Assembly (NCBI RefSeq): GCF_029813775.1
Contig: NZ_JARVKW010000031.1
Span: 16,111-80,110, forward strand
Source: Streptomyces sp. DH24
GTDB taxonomy: Bacteria > Actinomycetota > Actinomycetes > Streptomycetales > Streptomycetaceae
Length of the DNA: 64,000 nucleotides
Direction of reading: 5' to 3'
The notes beneath the pieces are model-generated. The model saw only the letters and a program-made list of their open reading frames with translations, made no database searches and was not told the DNA's origin. A program made the translations under genes and the position numbers. Numbering within the stretch: position 1 is the first letter of the stretch; the number at the start of each line of letters is the position of its first letter. Below, piece by piece: positions 17,088-25,545 of the stretch.

Positions 17088-18338
17088 TCAGCCGCCGGCG
17101 GGGCCCGACCAGTCACGCTCGACGTGGCCGACGCGCACCCGCTGCGGATGGTCGCCGACGGGCACGGACGCCGTCTTCTCGCCGGTGGCGAAGTCGATGG
17201 CCGTGACCCGGTCGGCGCCGCTCTCGGAGACGACGCAGGCGCGGCCGTCGCCGCTGACCGTCGCCCAGTAGGGCTTGGACACGGTGACGAGCGGGCCCTC
17301 CTGGAGGGTCGCCCGGTCCACGACCGTCGCGTAGTCGTCCATGGTGCCCGCGACGCACAGCTTCCCACCGTCCGGGCTCACCGAGATGCCGTGGTGGCGC
17401 GAGTCGTTGACCCAGGTGGTGCGGTCCTCGCTGGTCGCCGGGTTCTTCGGCAGCGTCTTCACGCGGGTGATGCGGTCGGACGCCAGGTCGTACTCCAGGA
17501 AGCCGTTGAAGAAGGACACCTGGAAGTACAGCTTCGACTCGTCGGGCGAGAACACGGCCGGGCGGACGGCGTCGGAGTGGTCCTTCAGTCCCGCCGCGTC
17601 GAGCCGCTCGCGCATGTCGACGACCTTGACCTGCCGGTACGTCGTCGCGTCCACGACCGTGATGCGCCGGTCGCCCTTCGTCCAGTCCAGCCACGGGGCG
17701 TCCAGCGAGGTGTTCACCTCGCCGATGGACATGTTCCAGATGTACTTGCCGTCCTTGCTGAAGACGTTCTCGTGCGGCTTGTCGCCCGTGGCGAACTTCC
17801 CGAGCTGCCGGCCCGTGGCGATGTCCAGGACGTGCACGGTGTTCGCGGTCGAGGCGGAGACGGCGACCCGTGTGCCGTCCGGGGAGACCGCCATGTGGTC
17901 GGAGCGGTAACCGTCCGCGGGGAAACGCCAGTTGACGCGCCCGGTGGCGAGGTCGAGGGAGACGACGTCGGCGAAGCTCGGCCGGGACACCACCACCGAC
18001 CTCCCGTCCGGCGTGGAGTACATGTCGTCCACGTACTGGTCGTGGCCCTCACCGACGCTGTTGCGGATGGCCGTGAAGTAGATCCACTTGATGGGGTCGG
18101 CCCTGATCTCCGCGAGCCGTTCCTCCTTGTCCGGTACGACGTCGATCCGGCCGATCCTCGCCAGGTCCCCGGTGGACTCGACGACATCGGCGGTGCCGTC
18201 CCAGTTGTTGCCGACGAACAAAACCTCGCGCAGGGCGGCGGAGTCGTCCGGGGCGGCACCGGCGGTCGCGGGGAGACCGGCGGTCAGGGCGAGGGCGGCG
18301 GCTATGGAGCACAGGTGCCTGGGGCTGAAGGCAGGCAA
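17088..18338 (-). CDS. Secreted YVTN-type beta-propeller protein
   Basis: A 416-residue exported protein. A signal peptide (about 1-30, SIAAALALTAGLPATAGA) is followed by repeated WD/YVTN-like blades such as MAVSPDGTRVAVSASTANTV, HVLDIATGRQLGKF and ISVSPDGGKLCVAGTMDDYA. Proteins of this kind bind ligands or cofactors outside the cell; no catalytic motif is recognised. TTG 18338 is preferred since GAGGAGGG lies 8 nt upstream; a GTG at 18374 would add 12 residues before the signal. A palindromic operator-like element lies at 18388-18403 just upstream. Confidence 0.82.
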   Translation of the reverse strand: MPAFSPRHLCSIAAALALTAGLPATAGAAPDDSAALREVLFVGNNWDGTADVVESTGDLARIGRIDVVPDKEERLAEIRADPIKWIYFTAIRNSVGEGHDQYVDDMYSTPDGRSVVVSRPSFADVVSLDLATGRVNWRFPADGYRSDHMAVSPDGTRVAVSASTANTVHVLDIATGRQLGKFATGDKPHENVFSKDGKYIWNMSIGEVNTSLDAPWLDWTKGDRRITVVDATTYRQVKVVDMRERLDAAGLKDHSDAVRPAVFSPDESKLYFQVSFFNGFLEYDLASDRITRVKTLPKNPATSEDRTTWVNDSRHHGISVSPDGGKLCVAGTMDDYATVVDRATLQEGPLVTVSKPYWATVSGDGRACVVSESGADRVTAIDFATGEKTASVPVGDHPQRVRVGHVERDWSGPAGG

Positions 18339-18387
18339 GGGCTGCTCCCTCCTCGGGACGCGAAAGCTGAACACGCCTCATTTTCAA

Positions 18388-18403
18388 CTTACTGAAAAGT
18401 AAG
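18388..18403. promoter_or_regulatory. Palindromic operator CTTACT-gaaa-AGTAAG
   Basis: Perfect 6-bp arms with a 4-bp centre in an AT-rich pocket of GC-rich DNA, 50 bp upstream of the beta-propeller start. A second overlapping inverted repeat TTTTCA-N6-TGAAAA runs 18381-18398. Short AT-rich palindromes of this type are operators of HxlR/MarR-like repressors, but no such regulator is encoded next to it. Confidence 0.5.
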
Positions 18404-18483
18404 GAGTGTTCCTGCCGCACCGCAAGACGCGTGCACGACAACTCTCCCTCCCCGGGTGCCCTCGGCCCTTCGCCCGGCCGCGG

Positions 18484-18849
18484 CTACTCGTCCCAGGCCT
18501 GGATCATCGTCTGTTCGACGATCTTGCCGTCGCGCAGCGTCAGCATCGACTCGGCCAGGACTCGCACGCCGTCCGGGTACTGGCACGACTCGGTGAAGGC
18601 GACCCGGTCGTCCTGGACGACGCACTGCTCCAGCTTGTGGGTCATGTCCCGCCCGTACAGGTCGTCGAGCATCTCGTCGATCTCGTCGCGGCCGTGCACG
18701 ACCTTGGGATTGCTGGGCTGGGTGTTGTGGTCGACGATCCGGATCTCGGCGTCGTCAGCGTAGAGCGACGCGAGGGTTTGCGCCGTGCGTTCCTCGATGC
18801 CCCGGCGCAGGGCCTCGGTGTCGAAGGCGGGGCGTGCCATGGTGCCCAT
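18484..18849 (-). CDS. SnoaL-like / NTF2-fold protein
   Basis: A 121-residue protein with the cone-shaped NTF2-like pattern: N-terminal helices (FDTEALRRGIEERTAQTLASLY), DDAEIRIVDHNTQPSNPKVVHGRDEIDEML, then strands ending ESMLTLRDGKIVEQTMIQAWDE. SnoaL-type proteins include polyketide cyclases and many small binding proteins; no catalytic assignment can be made. GAGGAGGTCACC precedes ATG 18849; a second ATG at 18840 is weaker. It is transcribed on the same strand as the beta-propeller gene 145 bp downstream and is divergent from the small secreted protein at 19034. Confidence 0.78.
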   Translation of the reverse strand: MGTMARPAFDTEALRRGIEERTAQTLASLYADDAEIRIVDHNTQPSNPKVVHGRDEIDEMLDDLYGRDMTHKLEQCVVQDDRVAFTESCQYPDGVRVLAESMLTLRDGKIVEQTMIQAWDE

Positions 18850-19033
18850 GGTGACCTCCTCGTCGGGGCCCGCGGCCCGACGGTTCCGGGCCGCCGAGGA
18901 CCCCGTCTTCGAGCCTCCTCCGCCTTCGCGTGCTCGGCAAGCGCTGCGGCGGGCCGGCCGCCGGGCTCCGCCTGTCGGGTGAGCGTGGCCGCGCGCCCGT
19001 GTCCGGGGGCGGCCCGCCGCCGTTGCTGACAGC

Positions 19034-19339
19034 ATGATCTCAACACGACGCATCATCGCAGCCGTTGGTCTCGCCGCCGGTGTCACCGGCCTTGCCGCGC
19101 CGCTGGCGAGTGCGGCCGACGGGGCGGCCCAGGACACCGGCCGGCTGAGCCCGATCGCAGTGCTCGACTCGCTGGCGGTCGCGGACCTCCCCGAGGAGCA
19201 CAAGGACGAGATCCTGCGGCCCTCCGCGCAGCTGGCCGAGCTGAACAAGGTGCGGGAGCTGAACCGGCTGGGCGAGCTGTACCAGCTCGCCCAGCCGGTC
19301 GCCCCGGTCCTCGGCCTGGTGCCGGCCGTCCAGTACTGA
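19034..19339 (+). CDS. Small secreted protein (101 aa)
   Basis: An N-terminal signal peptide (RRIIAAVGLAAGVTGLAAPLASAA) leaves a mature peptide of about 73 residues with a Leu/Glu-rich amphipathic middle (LAELNKVRELNRLGELYQLAQ) and no cysteine. It resembles small secreted proteins of unknown role found across streptomycetes. No clear Shine-Dalgarno sequence precedes the ATG. A perfect hairpin follows its stop codon at 19353-19385. Confidence 0.75.
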   Translation: MISTRRIIAAVGLAAGVTGLAAPLASAADGAAQDTGRLSPIAVLDSLAVADLPEEHKDEILRPSAQLAELNKVRELNRLGELYQLAQPVAPVLGLVPAVQY

Positions 19340-19352
19340 CCGCGACACCCTG

Positions 19353-19385
19353 CGAGGGGCCGCCCGGCCGACGGGCGGCCCCTCG
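19353..19385. terminator. Bidirectional terminator hairpin
   Basis: A perfect 14-bp inverted repeat (CGAGGGGCCGCCCG and its complement) with a 5-nt loop lies between the secreted protein and the convergent ABC transporter. There is no U-tract, as is usual for Streptomyces terminators. Confidence 0.8.
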
Positions 19386-19509
19386 CGGACGTGTCCGGCC
19401 GCCCTCGCCCGGGTACCGGCAGCCGCGCGCTCGGACCGGCATCACCTCGCGCCGACCGCGGCCCCCTCTTCCAGCCGGCCGTCGCCCCCCGCCGACCCAG
19501 GGCCCGCCG

Positions 19510-21264
19510 TCAGCCCGCCGTCGCCAGGAACTGCGTCGCCGCCAGCTCCGCGTACAGCGGGTCCGCGGTCACCAGCTCGGCGTGCGTGCCGACGGCGCGG
19601 ACCCGGCCCGCGTCCAGGACGACGATCCGGTCGGCCATCGTCACCGTGGACAGCCGGTGCGCGACGACCAGCACCGTCGTCGTACGGGCCACGTCGGCGA
19701 CCGTGTCCCGCAGCGCCGCCTCGTTCACCGCGTCCAGCTGCGAGGTGGCCTCGTCGAGCAGCAGCAGGCGCGGCCGGCGCAGCAGGGCGCGGGCGATGGC
19801 GACCCGCTGGCGCTCCCCGCCCGAGAGCCGGGTGCCGCGATGCCCCACGAGCGTGTCGAGACCGTTCGGCAGCCGCGCGACCAGCCCGTCCAGGCGGGTC
19901 GTCTTCACCACGCGCGCCACCGCCTCGTCGTCCGCCTCCGGATGGCCCAGCAGCAGGTTGTCCTTCAGGGAACCCGACAGGACCGGCGCGTCCTGCTCCA
20001 CATAACCGATGGCGGCCCGCAGTTCGGGAAGCTCCCAGTCGGCGACGTTCCGCCCGTCCAGCGTGATCGTGCCCGAGTCGGGGTCGTAGAACCGCTCGAC
20101 GAGCGAGAACACCGTCGTCTTGCCCGCCCCGGACGGACCCACGAACGCCGTCATGCCGCGCGCCGGCACCGCGAACGTCACCCCGTGATGGACGTACGGA
20201 AGATCGTCGGCGTACCGGAAGCGGACGTCCGTGAAGGCGACCGACGCGGGTTCTGCACCCGGCGCCGGAAGCGGCACGGGCCGGGCGGCCGGCTCGGCGG
20301 GCAGCCGCAGCGCCTCCTGGATGCGGGCCAGGGCCGCGGAACCGGTCTGGTACTGCGTGATCGCGCCGACGACCTGCTGGATCGGCGACATCAGATAGAA
20401 GACGTACAGCAGGAACGCCACCAGCGTGGCGACGTCGGTCGCGCCCGTCGCCACCCGCGAGCCGCCCACCGCGAGCACCGTGATGAACGCGCACTGCATC
20501 GCCAGCCCCGCCGTGTTGCCCGCCGCCGCCGACCACTTGGCGGCCCGCACGCTCTGGCGCCACGACTCCTCGGCCGCCGCGTGCAGCGTGCGCTCCTCAC
20601 GGTCCTCGGCGCCCGACGCCTTCACCGTGCGCAGCGCGCCCAGGATCCGCTCCAGGGAGGCACCCATCACGCCGACCGCGTCCTGCGCCTGCCGGCTCGC
20701 CCGGTTGATGCGCGGCACGATCACCCCGAGGACGGTGCCCGCCAGCAGGATCACCGCCAGCGTGACACCGAGCAGCACCGGCTCCACCAGGCCCATCATG
20801 ACCACGGTCGCCACCAGCGTGAGCCCGCCCGTGCCCAGGCCCACCAGCGAGTCGGTGGTGACCTCGCGCAGCAGAGTGGTGTCGGAGGTGATGCGGGACA
20901 TCAGATCGCCCGGCTCGGTGCGGTCCACCGCCGCCACCCTCAGCCGCAGCAGATACGACGACAGGGCGCGCCGCGCGCCGAGCACCACCGACTCCGCCGT
21001 GCGTCGCAGCACGTACGAACCCAGCGCCCCCACCGCCGCGTTGGCGACCACCAGCGCCGACATCAGCAGCAACGCCCCGGTGATGGCCCGGTCCCGCGAC
21101 AGGTCGGTGATCAACTCCCGTGCCACCAGCGGCAGCGCGAGCCCCGTGGCGCCCGTGACCAGCGACAGCAGGGCACCCGCGAGCAGGGCCCAGCGGTGGG
21201 GTCTGACGTAGCCGAGGAGCAGCCTCCAGGTGGGCGTGCCGGTCCGGGTCTCTGCTGTGCTCAC
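19510..21264 (-). CDS. ABC transporter, fused permease and ATPase (exporter type)
   Basis: A 584-residue half-transporter of the MsbA/LmrA class, expected to act as a homodimer in the membrane. An N-terminal six-helix domain (about 20-310) is followed by an ATPase with Walker A GPSGAGKTT, Q-loop YVEQDAPVLSG, signature LSGGERQ, Walker B LLLLDEATSQLD and the switch His in VVAHRLST. GTG 21264 is chosen because AGGAG lies just upstream. The substrate is unknown; the family exports lipids, peptides or drugs. It stands alone as a transcription unit, divergent from the mycothiol dehydrogenase. Confidence 0.9.
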   Translation of the reverse strand: MSTAETRTGTPTWRLLLGYVRPHRWALLAGALLSLVTGATGLALPLVARELITDLSRDRAITGALLLMSALVVANAAVGALGSYVLRRTAESVVLGARRALSSYLLRLRVAAVDRTEPGDLMSRITSDTTLLREVTTDSLVGLGTGGLTLVATVVMMGLVEPVLLGVTLAVILLAGTVLGVIVPRINRASRQAQDAVGVMGASLERILGALRTVKASGAEDREERTLHAAAEESWRQSVRAAKWSAAAGNTAGLAMQCAFITVLAVGGSRVATGATDVATLVAFLLYVFYLMSPIQQVVGAITQYQTGSAALARIQEALRLPAEPAARPVPLPAPGAEPASVAFTDVRFRYADDLPYVHHGVTFAVPARGMTAFVGPSGAGKTTVFSLVERFYDPDSGTITLDGRNVADWELPELRAAIGYVEQDAPVLSGSLKDNLLLGHPEADDEAVARVVKTTRLDGLVARLPNGLDTLVGHRGTRLSGGERQRVAIARALLRRPRLLLLDEATSQLDAVNEAALRDTVADVARTTTVLVVAHRLSTVTMADRIVVLDAGRVRAVGTHAELVTADPLYAELAATQFLATAG

Positions 21265-21434
21265 GGCTCTCCTGGGCACTCGGGGGGCGGAGCCCTCAGG
21301 CTACGTGGGCGCGCCCCGCGGGACGCGTGATTTTCCTGGCCGGACGGCCTGCCGTGCCCGACCCTTACGTGCCGTTACCGATCACTCACGCGTAGGCTCG
21401 ACGGGAACGACGGACGGACGAAGGGGTCAGCACC

Positions 21435-22523
21435 ATGGCGCAGGAAGTACGCGGCGTGATCGCACCGGGCAAGGACGAGCCGGTGCGGATCGAGACCATC
21501 GTGGTGCCCGATCCCGGGCCCGGCGAGGCGGTGGTGCGGGTCCAGGCGTGCGGGGTGTGCCACACGGACCTGCACTACAAGCAGGGCGGCATCAGCGACG
21601 ACTTCCCGTTCCTGCTCGGTCACGAGGCGGCGGGCGTCGTCGAGTCGGTCGGCGAGGGCGTCACGGACGTCGCTCCAGGCGACTTCGTCATCCTCAACTG
21701 GCGTGCGGTGTGCGGGAAGTGCCGGGCCTGCCTGCGGGGCCGGCCGTGGTACTGCTTCGACACCCACAACGCGGAGCAGCGGATGACGCTGGCCTCGACC
21801 GGGCAGGAACTGTCCCCGGCGCTGGGCATCGGCGCGTTCGCGGAGAAGACGCTGGTGGCCGCCGGGCAGTGCACGAAGGTCGACCCGGCTGTCGCGCCGC
21901 AGGTCGCGGGGCTGCTGGGATGCGGCGTGATGGCGGGCATCGGCGCGGCGATCAACACCGGCCAGGTGGGCCGCGGCGACACGGTCGCGGTGATCGGCTG
22001 CGGCGGGGTCGGCGACGCGGCGGTCGCCGGGGCCCGGCTGGCGGGCGCCGCGAAGATCATCGCGGTGGACATCGACGACCGGAAGCTGAAGACGGCCCGC
22101 GCGATGGGCGCCACCCACACGGTCAACTCCCGTACCACGGACGCGGTGGACGCGATCCGCGAACTGACCGGCGGCTTCGGCGCGGACGTGGTGATCGAGG
22201 CCGTGGGACGCCCGGAGACGTACCGTCAGGCGTTCTACGCCCGGGACCTGGCGGGCACCGTCGTGCTGGTGGGTGTGCCCACCCCCCAGATGAAGCTGGA
22301 GCTGCCGCTGCTGGACGTCTTCGGACGCGGCGGGGCGCTGAAGTCGTCCTGGTACGGGGACTGCCTGCCCTCGCGGGACTTCCCGATGCTGATCGACCTC
22401 CATCTCCAGGGCCGCCTGGACCTGGCCGCGTTCGTCACCGAGACCATCCAGCTGGACGAGGTGGAGAAGGCGTTCGAGCGGATGCACACCGGTGACGTCC
22501 TGCGTTCGGTGGTGGTGCTGTGA
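21435..22523 (+). CDS. S-(hydroxymethyl)mycothiol dehydrogenase
   Basis: A 362-residue zinc medium-chain dehydrogenase that oxidises the formaldehyde-mycothiol adduct to the formyl derivative, the actinobacterial detoxification route. Catalytic zinc ligands lie in ACGVCHTDLHYK and GHEAAGVVE; structural zinc cysteines in CGKCRACLRGRPWYC; the NAD-binding GCGGVGDAAVAGARLAGA follows. The assignment to the mycothiol class rests on overall similarity and on the next gene, since an MBL-fold hydrolase is typically paired with it. The ATG has GAAGGGG upstream. Its stop overlaps the next start by one base. Confidence 0.88.
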   Translation: MAQEVRGVIAPGKDEPVRIETIVVPDPGPGEAVVRVQACGVCHTDLHYKQGGISDDFPFLLGHEAAGVVESVGEGVTDVAPGDFVILNWRAVCGKCRACLRGRPWYCFDTHNAEQRMTLASTGQELSPALGIGAFAEKTLVAAGQCTKVDPAVAPQVAGLLGCGVMAGIGAAINTGQVGRGDTVAVIGCGGVGDAAVAGARLAGAAKIIAVDIDDRKLKTARAMGATHTVNSRTTDAVDAIRELTGGFGADVVIEAVGRPETYRQAFYARDLAGTVVLVGVPTPQMKLELPLLDVFGRGGALKSSWYGDCLPSRDFPMLIDLHLQGRLDLAAFVTETIQLDEVEKAFERMHTGDVLRSVVVL

Positions 22524-23152
22524 TGACCGCGCGCATCGAACGCCTCGTCACCTCCGGGCAGTTCACGCTCGACGGCGGCACCTGGGACGTCGACAACAAC
22601 GTCTGGCTCGTCGGCGACGACCGCGAGGTCGTCGTCATCGACGCCGCCCACGACGCCGACGCCATCGCCGAGGCCGTCGGCGACCGCCGGCTGACCGCCA
22701 TCGTGTGCACCCACGCCCACAACGACCACGTGAACGCCGCGCCCGCCCTGGCCGAACGCACCGGCGCCACCATCTGGCTGCACCCCGACGACCTGCCCCT
22801 GTGGAAGCTGACCCACCCGGACCGCCTGCCGGACGCCCATCTGGCCGACGGCCAGGTCATCGAGGCCGCCGGCGCCGACCTGACCGTGCTGCACACCCCG
22901 GGGCACGCGCCGGGCGCCGTCTGCCTCTACGACCCGGGCCTGGGCGCCGTGTTCACCGGCGACACCCTCTTCCAGGGCGGCCCCGGCGCCACCGGCCGCT
23001 CCTACTCCCACTTCCCGACCATCGTCGACTCGATCCGCGACCGGCTGCTCACCCTTCCGCCCGGCACAAAGGTCCTCACCGGGCACGGCGACGCGACCAC
23101 CATCAGCGCCGAGGCACCGCACCTGGACGAGTGGATCACGAGGGGTCACTGA
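22523..23152 (+). CDS. MBL-fold metallo-hydrolase paired with mycothiol dehydrogenase
   Basis: A 209-residue metallo-beta-lactamase-fold protein of the glyoxalase II type. The metal site is visible as CTHAHNDHVNAAP (HxHxDH), HTPGHAPGAVCLYDPG and FTGDTLF, with a terminal LTGHGDATTI His. In actinobacteria this gene follows the mycothiol formaldehyde dehydrogenase and is thought to hydrolyse the formyl-mycothiol thioester to formate. ATG 22523 shares its first base with the previous stop, so translation is coupled; GTG 22520 is an alternative. Confidence 0.88.
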   Translation: MTARIERLVTSGQFTLDGGTWDVDNNVWLVGDDREVVVIDAAHDADAIAEAVGDRRLTAIVCTHAHNDHVNAAPALAERTGATIWLHPDDLPLWKLTHPDRLPDAHLADGQVIEAAGADLTVLHTPGHAPGAVCLYDPGLGAVFTGDTLFQGGPGATGRSYSHFPTIVDSIRDRLLTLPPGTKVLTGHGDATTISAEAPHLDEWITRGH

Positions 23153-23252
23153 CACCACCGGCCGAGTGACGCGTCCGGAAAGGCGACAGAGGATGTCCGG
23201 CTTACCCGCCACCCTCGAACCCACGAAGGTCACCGGGTACGGGAGGTCGGAC

Positions 23253-24167
23253 ATGCCACTGCCGCTGCAGGACAAGGTCGCGCTGGTCGCCGGGGCGACA
23301 CGCGGCGCGGGACGGGGGATCGCGGTCGAACTCGGCGCGGCCGGCGCCACGGTGTACGTCACCGGACGCACCACGCGCGAACGGCGCTCCGAGTACGACC
23401 GCCCCGAGACCATCGAGGACACCGCCGACCTCGTGACCGCGGCAGGCGGGCACGGCATCGCGGTCCCCACCGACCACCTCGACCCCGGCCAGGTCCGCGC
23501 CCTCGTGGACCGCGTCGCGCACGAGCGGGGCCGCCTCGACGTCCTCGTCAACGACATCTGGGGCGGCGAGCACCTGTTCCAGTGGGACACCCCGGTCTGG
23601 GAGCACGACCTCGACAAGGGGCTGCGGCTGCTCCGGCTCGCGGTCGACACCCACGCGATCACCAGCCACCACGCCCTGCCCCTGCTGCTGCGCAACCCCG
23701 GCGGCCTGGTCGTCGAGGTCACCGACGGCACCGACGCGTACAACCGCGCCAACTACCGCGTGAACCTCTTCTACGACCTCGCCAAGGCGTCGGTGCTGCG
23801 CATGGCCTTCGCCCTCGGCCACGAACTCGGCCCGCGCGGCGCCACCGCCGTCGCGCTCACGCCGGGCTGGCTGCGCTCGGAGATCATGCTGGAGACCTTC
23901 GGTGTGCGGGAGGACAACTGGCGCGACGCCCTCGACCGCGAACCGCACTTCGCCATCTCCGAGACCCCGCACTACGTCGGCCGCGCCGTCGCGGCCCTCG
24001 CCGCCGACCCCGAGGTGGCGCGCTGGAACGGCAGTTCACTCTCCAGCGGCGGCCTCGCCCAGGAGTACGGCTTCACGGACCTGGACGGCAGCCGCCCCGA
24101 CGCCTGGCGCTACCTGGTCGAGGTCCAGGACCCGGGCCGCCCGGCGGACACCAGCGGCTACCGCTGA
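23253..24167 (+). CDS. SDR-family oxidoreductase
   Basis: A 304-residue short-chain dehydrogenase. The NAD(P)-binding motif AGATRGAGRGIAVELG is at the N-terminus, with YVTGRTTRERRSEY behind it (basic residues suggesting NADP), DVLVNDIWGGE replacing NNAG, and YDLAKASVLRM giving the catalytic YxxxK. The C-terminal region (SETPHYVGRAVAALAADP) is typical of a Streptomyces clade of unknown substrate. ATG 23253 has GGGAGG 7 nt upstream; an upstream ATG at 23193 lacks homology. It is transcribed in the same direction as the hydrolase 100 bp upstream. Confidence 0.85.
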   Translation: MPLPLQDKVALVAGATRGAGRGIAVELGAAGATVYVTGRTTRERRSEYDRPETIEDTADLVTAAGGHGIAVPTDHLDPGQVRALVDRVAHERGRLDVLVNDIWGGEHLFQWDTPVWEHDLDKGLRLLRLAVDTHAITSHHALPLLLRNPGGLVVEVTDGTDAYNRANYRVNLFYDLAKASVLRMAFALGHELGPRGATAVALTPGWLRSEIMLETFGVREDNWRDALDREPHFAISETPHYVGRAVAALAADPEVARWNGSSLSSGGLAQEYGFTDLDGSRPDAWRYLVEVQDPGRPADTSGYR

Positions 24168-24374
24168 GGGTTCGCCGGGAAGGCGGCGGGCGACCACGGG
24201 CGGGCGGCGGGCGGCGGGCGGCGGCGGGCGGGCGGCGCCGGGCGCGCGGGGTGGCCGGGACGGGGCGGAGGGCCGGGAGGCGGGCTGGGTGGCCGGGAGG
24301 CGGCCGGGGGAATCGGCACGGGCCCTGGCCCGGTGTCTCGCGTGGCGCGGTGCTCCGCCTGGCCTGGGGCTCTA

Positions 24375-24404
24375 CCGGCTTGGGTCTTTCCGGCTTGGGT
24401 CCTT
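24375..24404. repeat. 15-bp tandem duplication
   Basis: Two copies of CCGGCTTGGGTCYTT in direct tandem, differing at one position, followed by CCGG as a partial third copy. Likely slippage in non-coding DNA. Confidence 0.65.
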
Positions 24405-24503
24405 CCGGTCGGAGGCCCTCCGGCGGGACCCTCCGGCCCGGCTCCGGTCCGACACCCCCCGGGCCCGGGGCCCTTCCGGAAACGCCGGACGCGGCCCGTG
24501 GCC

Positions 24504-24551
24504 GATCCCGTGGCCGATCCCGTGGCTGATCCCGTGGCTGATCCCGTGGCC
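24504..24551. repeat. 12-bp tandem array, four copies
   Basis: Four consecutive copies of GATCCCGTGGCY preceded by a partial copy (24495-24503). The array is intergenic, about 60 bp upstream of the second SDR gene, and is a candidate for length variation between strains. Confidence 0.75.
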
Positions 24552-24613
24552 GGGCGGGACAGAGGGCGTCGCGGACACTGCCGTGCCGATCACCGGACCA
24601 GTACCGTCGGCCC

Positions 24614-25408
24614 ATGACCGACACGACACGCTTTGCAGGCCACGGAGTTCTCGTCACGGGCGCCGCCCGCGGGATCGGCGCCGCCACCGCGCGGCGGTTC
24701 GCCGAGGAGGGCGCGCGGGTGCTGGTGACCGACGTGGACCTCGGCGCGGCCCGGGAGACCGCGCACGCGCTGCGCGAACACGGCCTCGCCGCCGAGGCGT
24801 TCCCCTGCGACGTCGCCGACCGGGCGTCCGTCGAGGCGGCCGTCGCCCGCGCCGTCGAGGCCTTCGGCACGCTCGACGTCCTGGTCAACAACGCCTACCA
24901 CTGCACCCCCGACGCCCCGCGCTTCGAGGACGAGCCCGACGAGACGTGGGCGCGCGACCTCGACCTCACCCTGACCGGCGCCTACCGCTGCTGCCGCGCC
25001 GCCCTCCCGTACCTGGCCGCGTCCGGGCGCGGGGCGATCGTCAGCATCGGCTCGGTCAACGGGGTGCAGGACTTCGGCAACCACGCCTACAGCGCCGCCA
25101 AGGCCGGACTCGGCTCCCTCACCCGCACCCTCGCCGGACACGCCGCCGCCCGGGGCGTCCGAGTCAACCTCGTGGTACCGGGCACGGTGCGCACCCCGGC
25201 GTGGGAGGGGCGCGACGCCCAACTGGAGGCGGTCCGTGAGCTGTATCCGCTCGGCCGGGTCGGCGAGCCGCAGGACATCGCCGCCGCCGTCGCGTTCCTC
25301 GCCTCCCGCGACGCGGCCTGGATCACCGGCACCTCCCTGTGCGTCGACGGCGGACTCACGGCCGTCAACGCCGGGTTCCGCGCGGCCGCCGCGCGGGCCG
25401 GGGAGTGA
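24614..25408 (+). CDS. SDR-family oxidoreductase (3-oxoacyl-ACP reductase-like)
   Basis: A 264-residue classical SDR: TGAARGIGAATARRFAEEG, DVDLG (acidic residue after strand 2, favouring NAD), LVNNAYH, IVSIGSVNGV with the catalytic Ser, YSAAKAG with Tyr and Lys, and VVPGTVRTPAW. Length is normal for the family. TACCGT lies 6 nt before the ATG, so the mRNA may be leaderless; no Shine-Dalgarno sequence is present. The substrate is not predictable from sequence. Confidence 0.87.
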   Translation: MTDTTRFAGHGVLVTGAARGIGAATARRFAEEGARVLVTDVDLGAARETAHALREHGLAAEAFPCDVADRASVEAAVARAVEAFGTLDVLVNNAYHCTPDAPRFEDEPDETWARDLDLTLTGAYRCCRAALPYLAASGRGAIVSIGSVNGVQDFGNHAYSAAKAGLGSLTRTLAGHAAARGVRVNLVVPGTVRTPAWEGRDAQLEAVRELYPLGRVGEPQDIAAAVAFLASRDAAWITGTSLCVDGGLTAVNAGFRAAAARAGE

Positions 25409-25545
25409 GGCCGGCGACGCCCCGTGAGGTCACCGTTTCGTACCGGCGCCCGCCGCGCCGCAACCGAACGGGCCGCACGGCGGTCTAACGGGCAGACGTC
25501 GCAGACAGATCCTGCGAGCATTCCGGGCGAAAGGCATGACCAGCC

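Larger units (their letters stand above)
24168..24613. other. 446-bp intergenic region, low-complexity with tandem repeats
   Basis: Between the two SDR genes. The left part is a run of GGGCGG-like low-complexity sequence; the middle and right hold a 15-bp duplication (24375-24404) and a 12-bp tandem array (24504-24551). No frame here has credible codon use or a ribosome site. The right end contains the probable TACCGT -10 box (24602-24607) of the next gene. Confidence 0.6.

Noticed and set aside
24372..24629. Open frame with GHGISHGIGHG repeats on the minus strand
   Set aside because: It is just the translation of the 12-bp intergenic array; no ribosome site and no codon bias.
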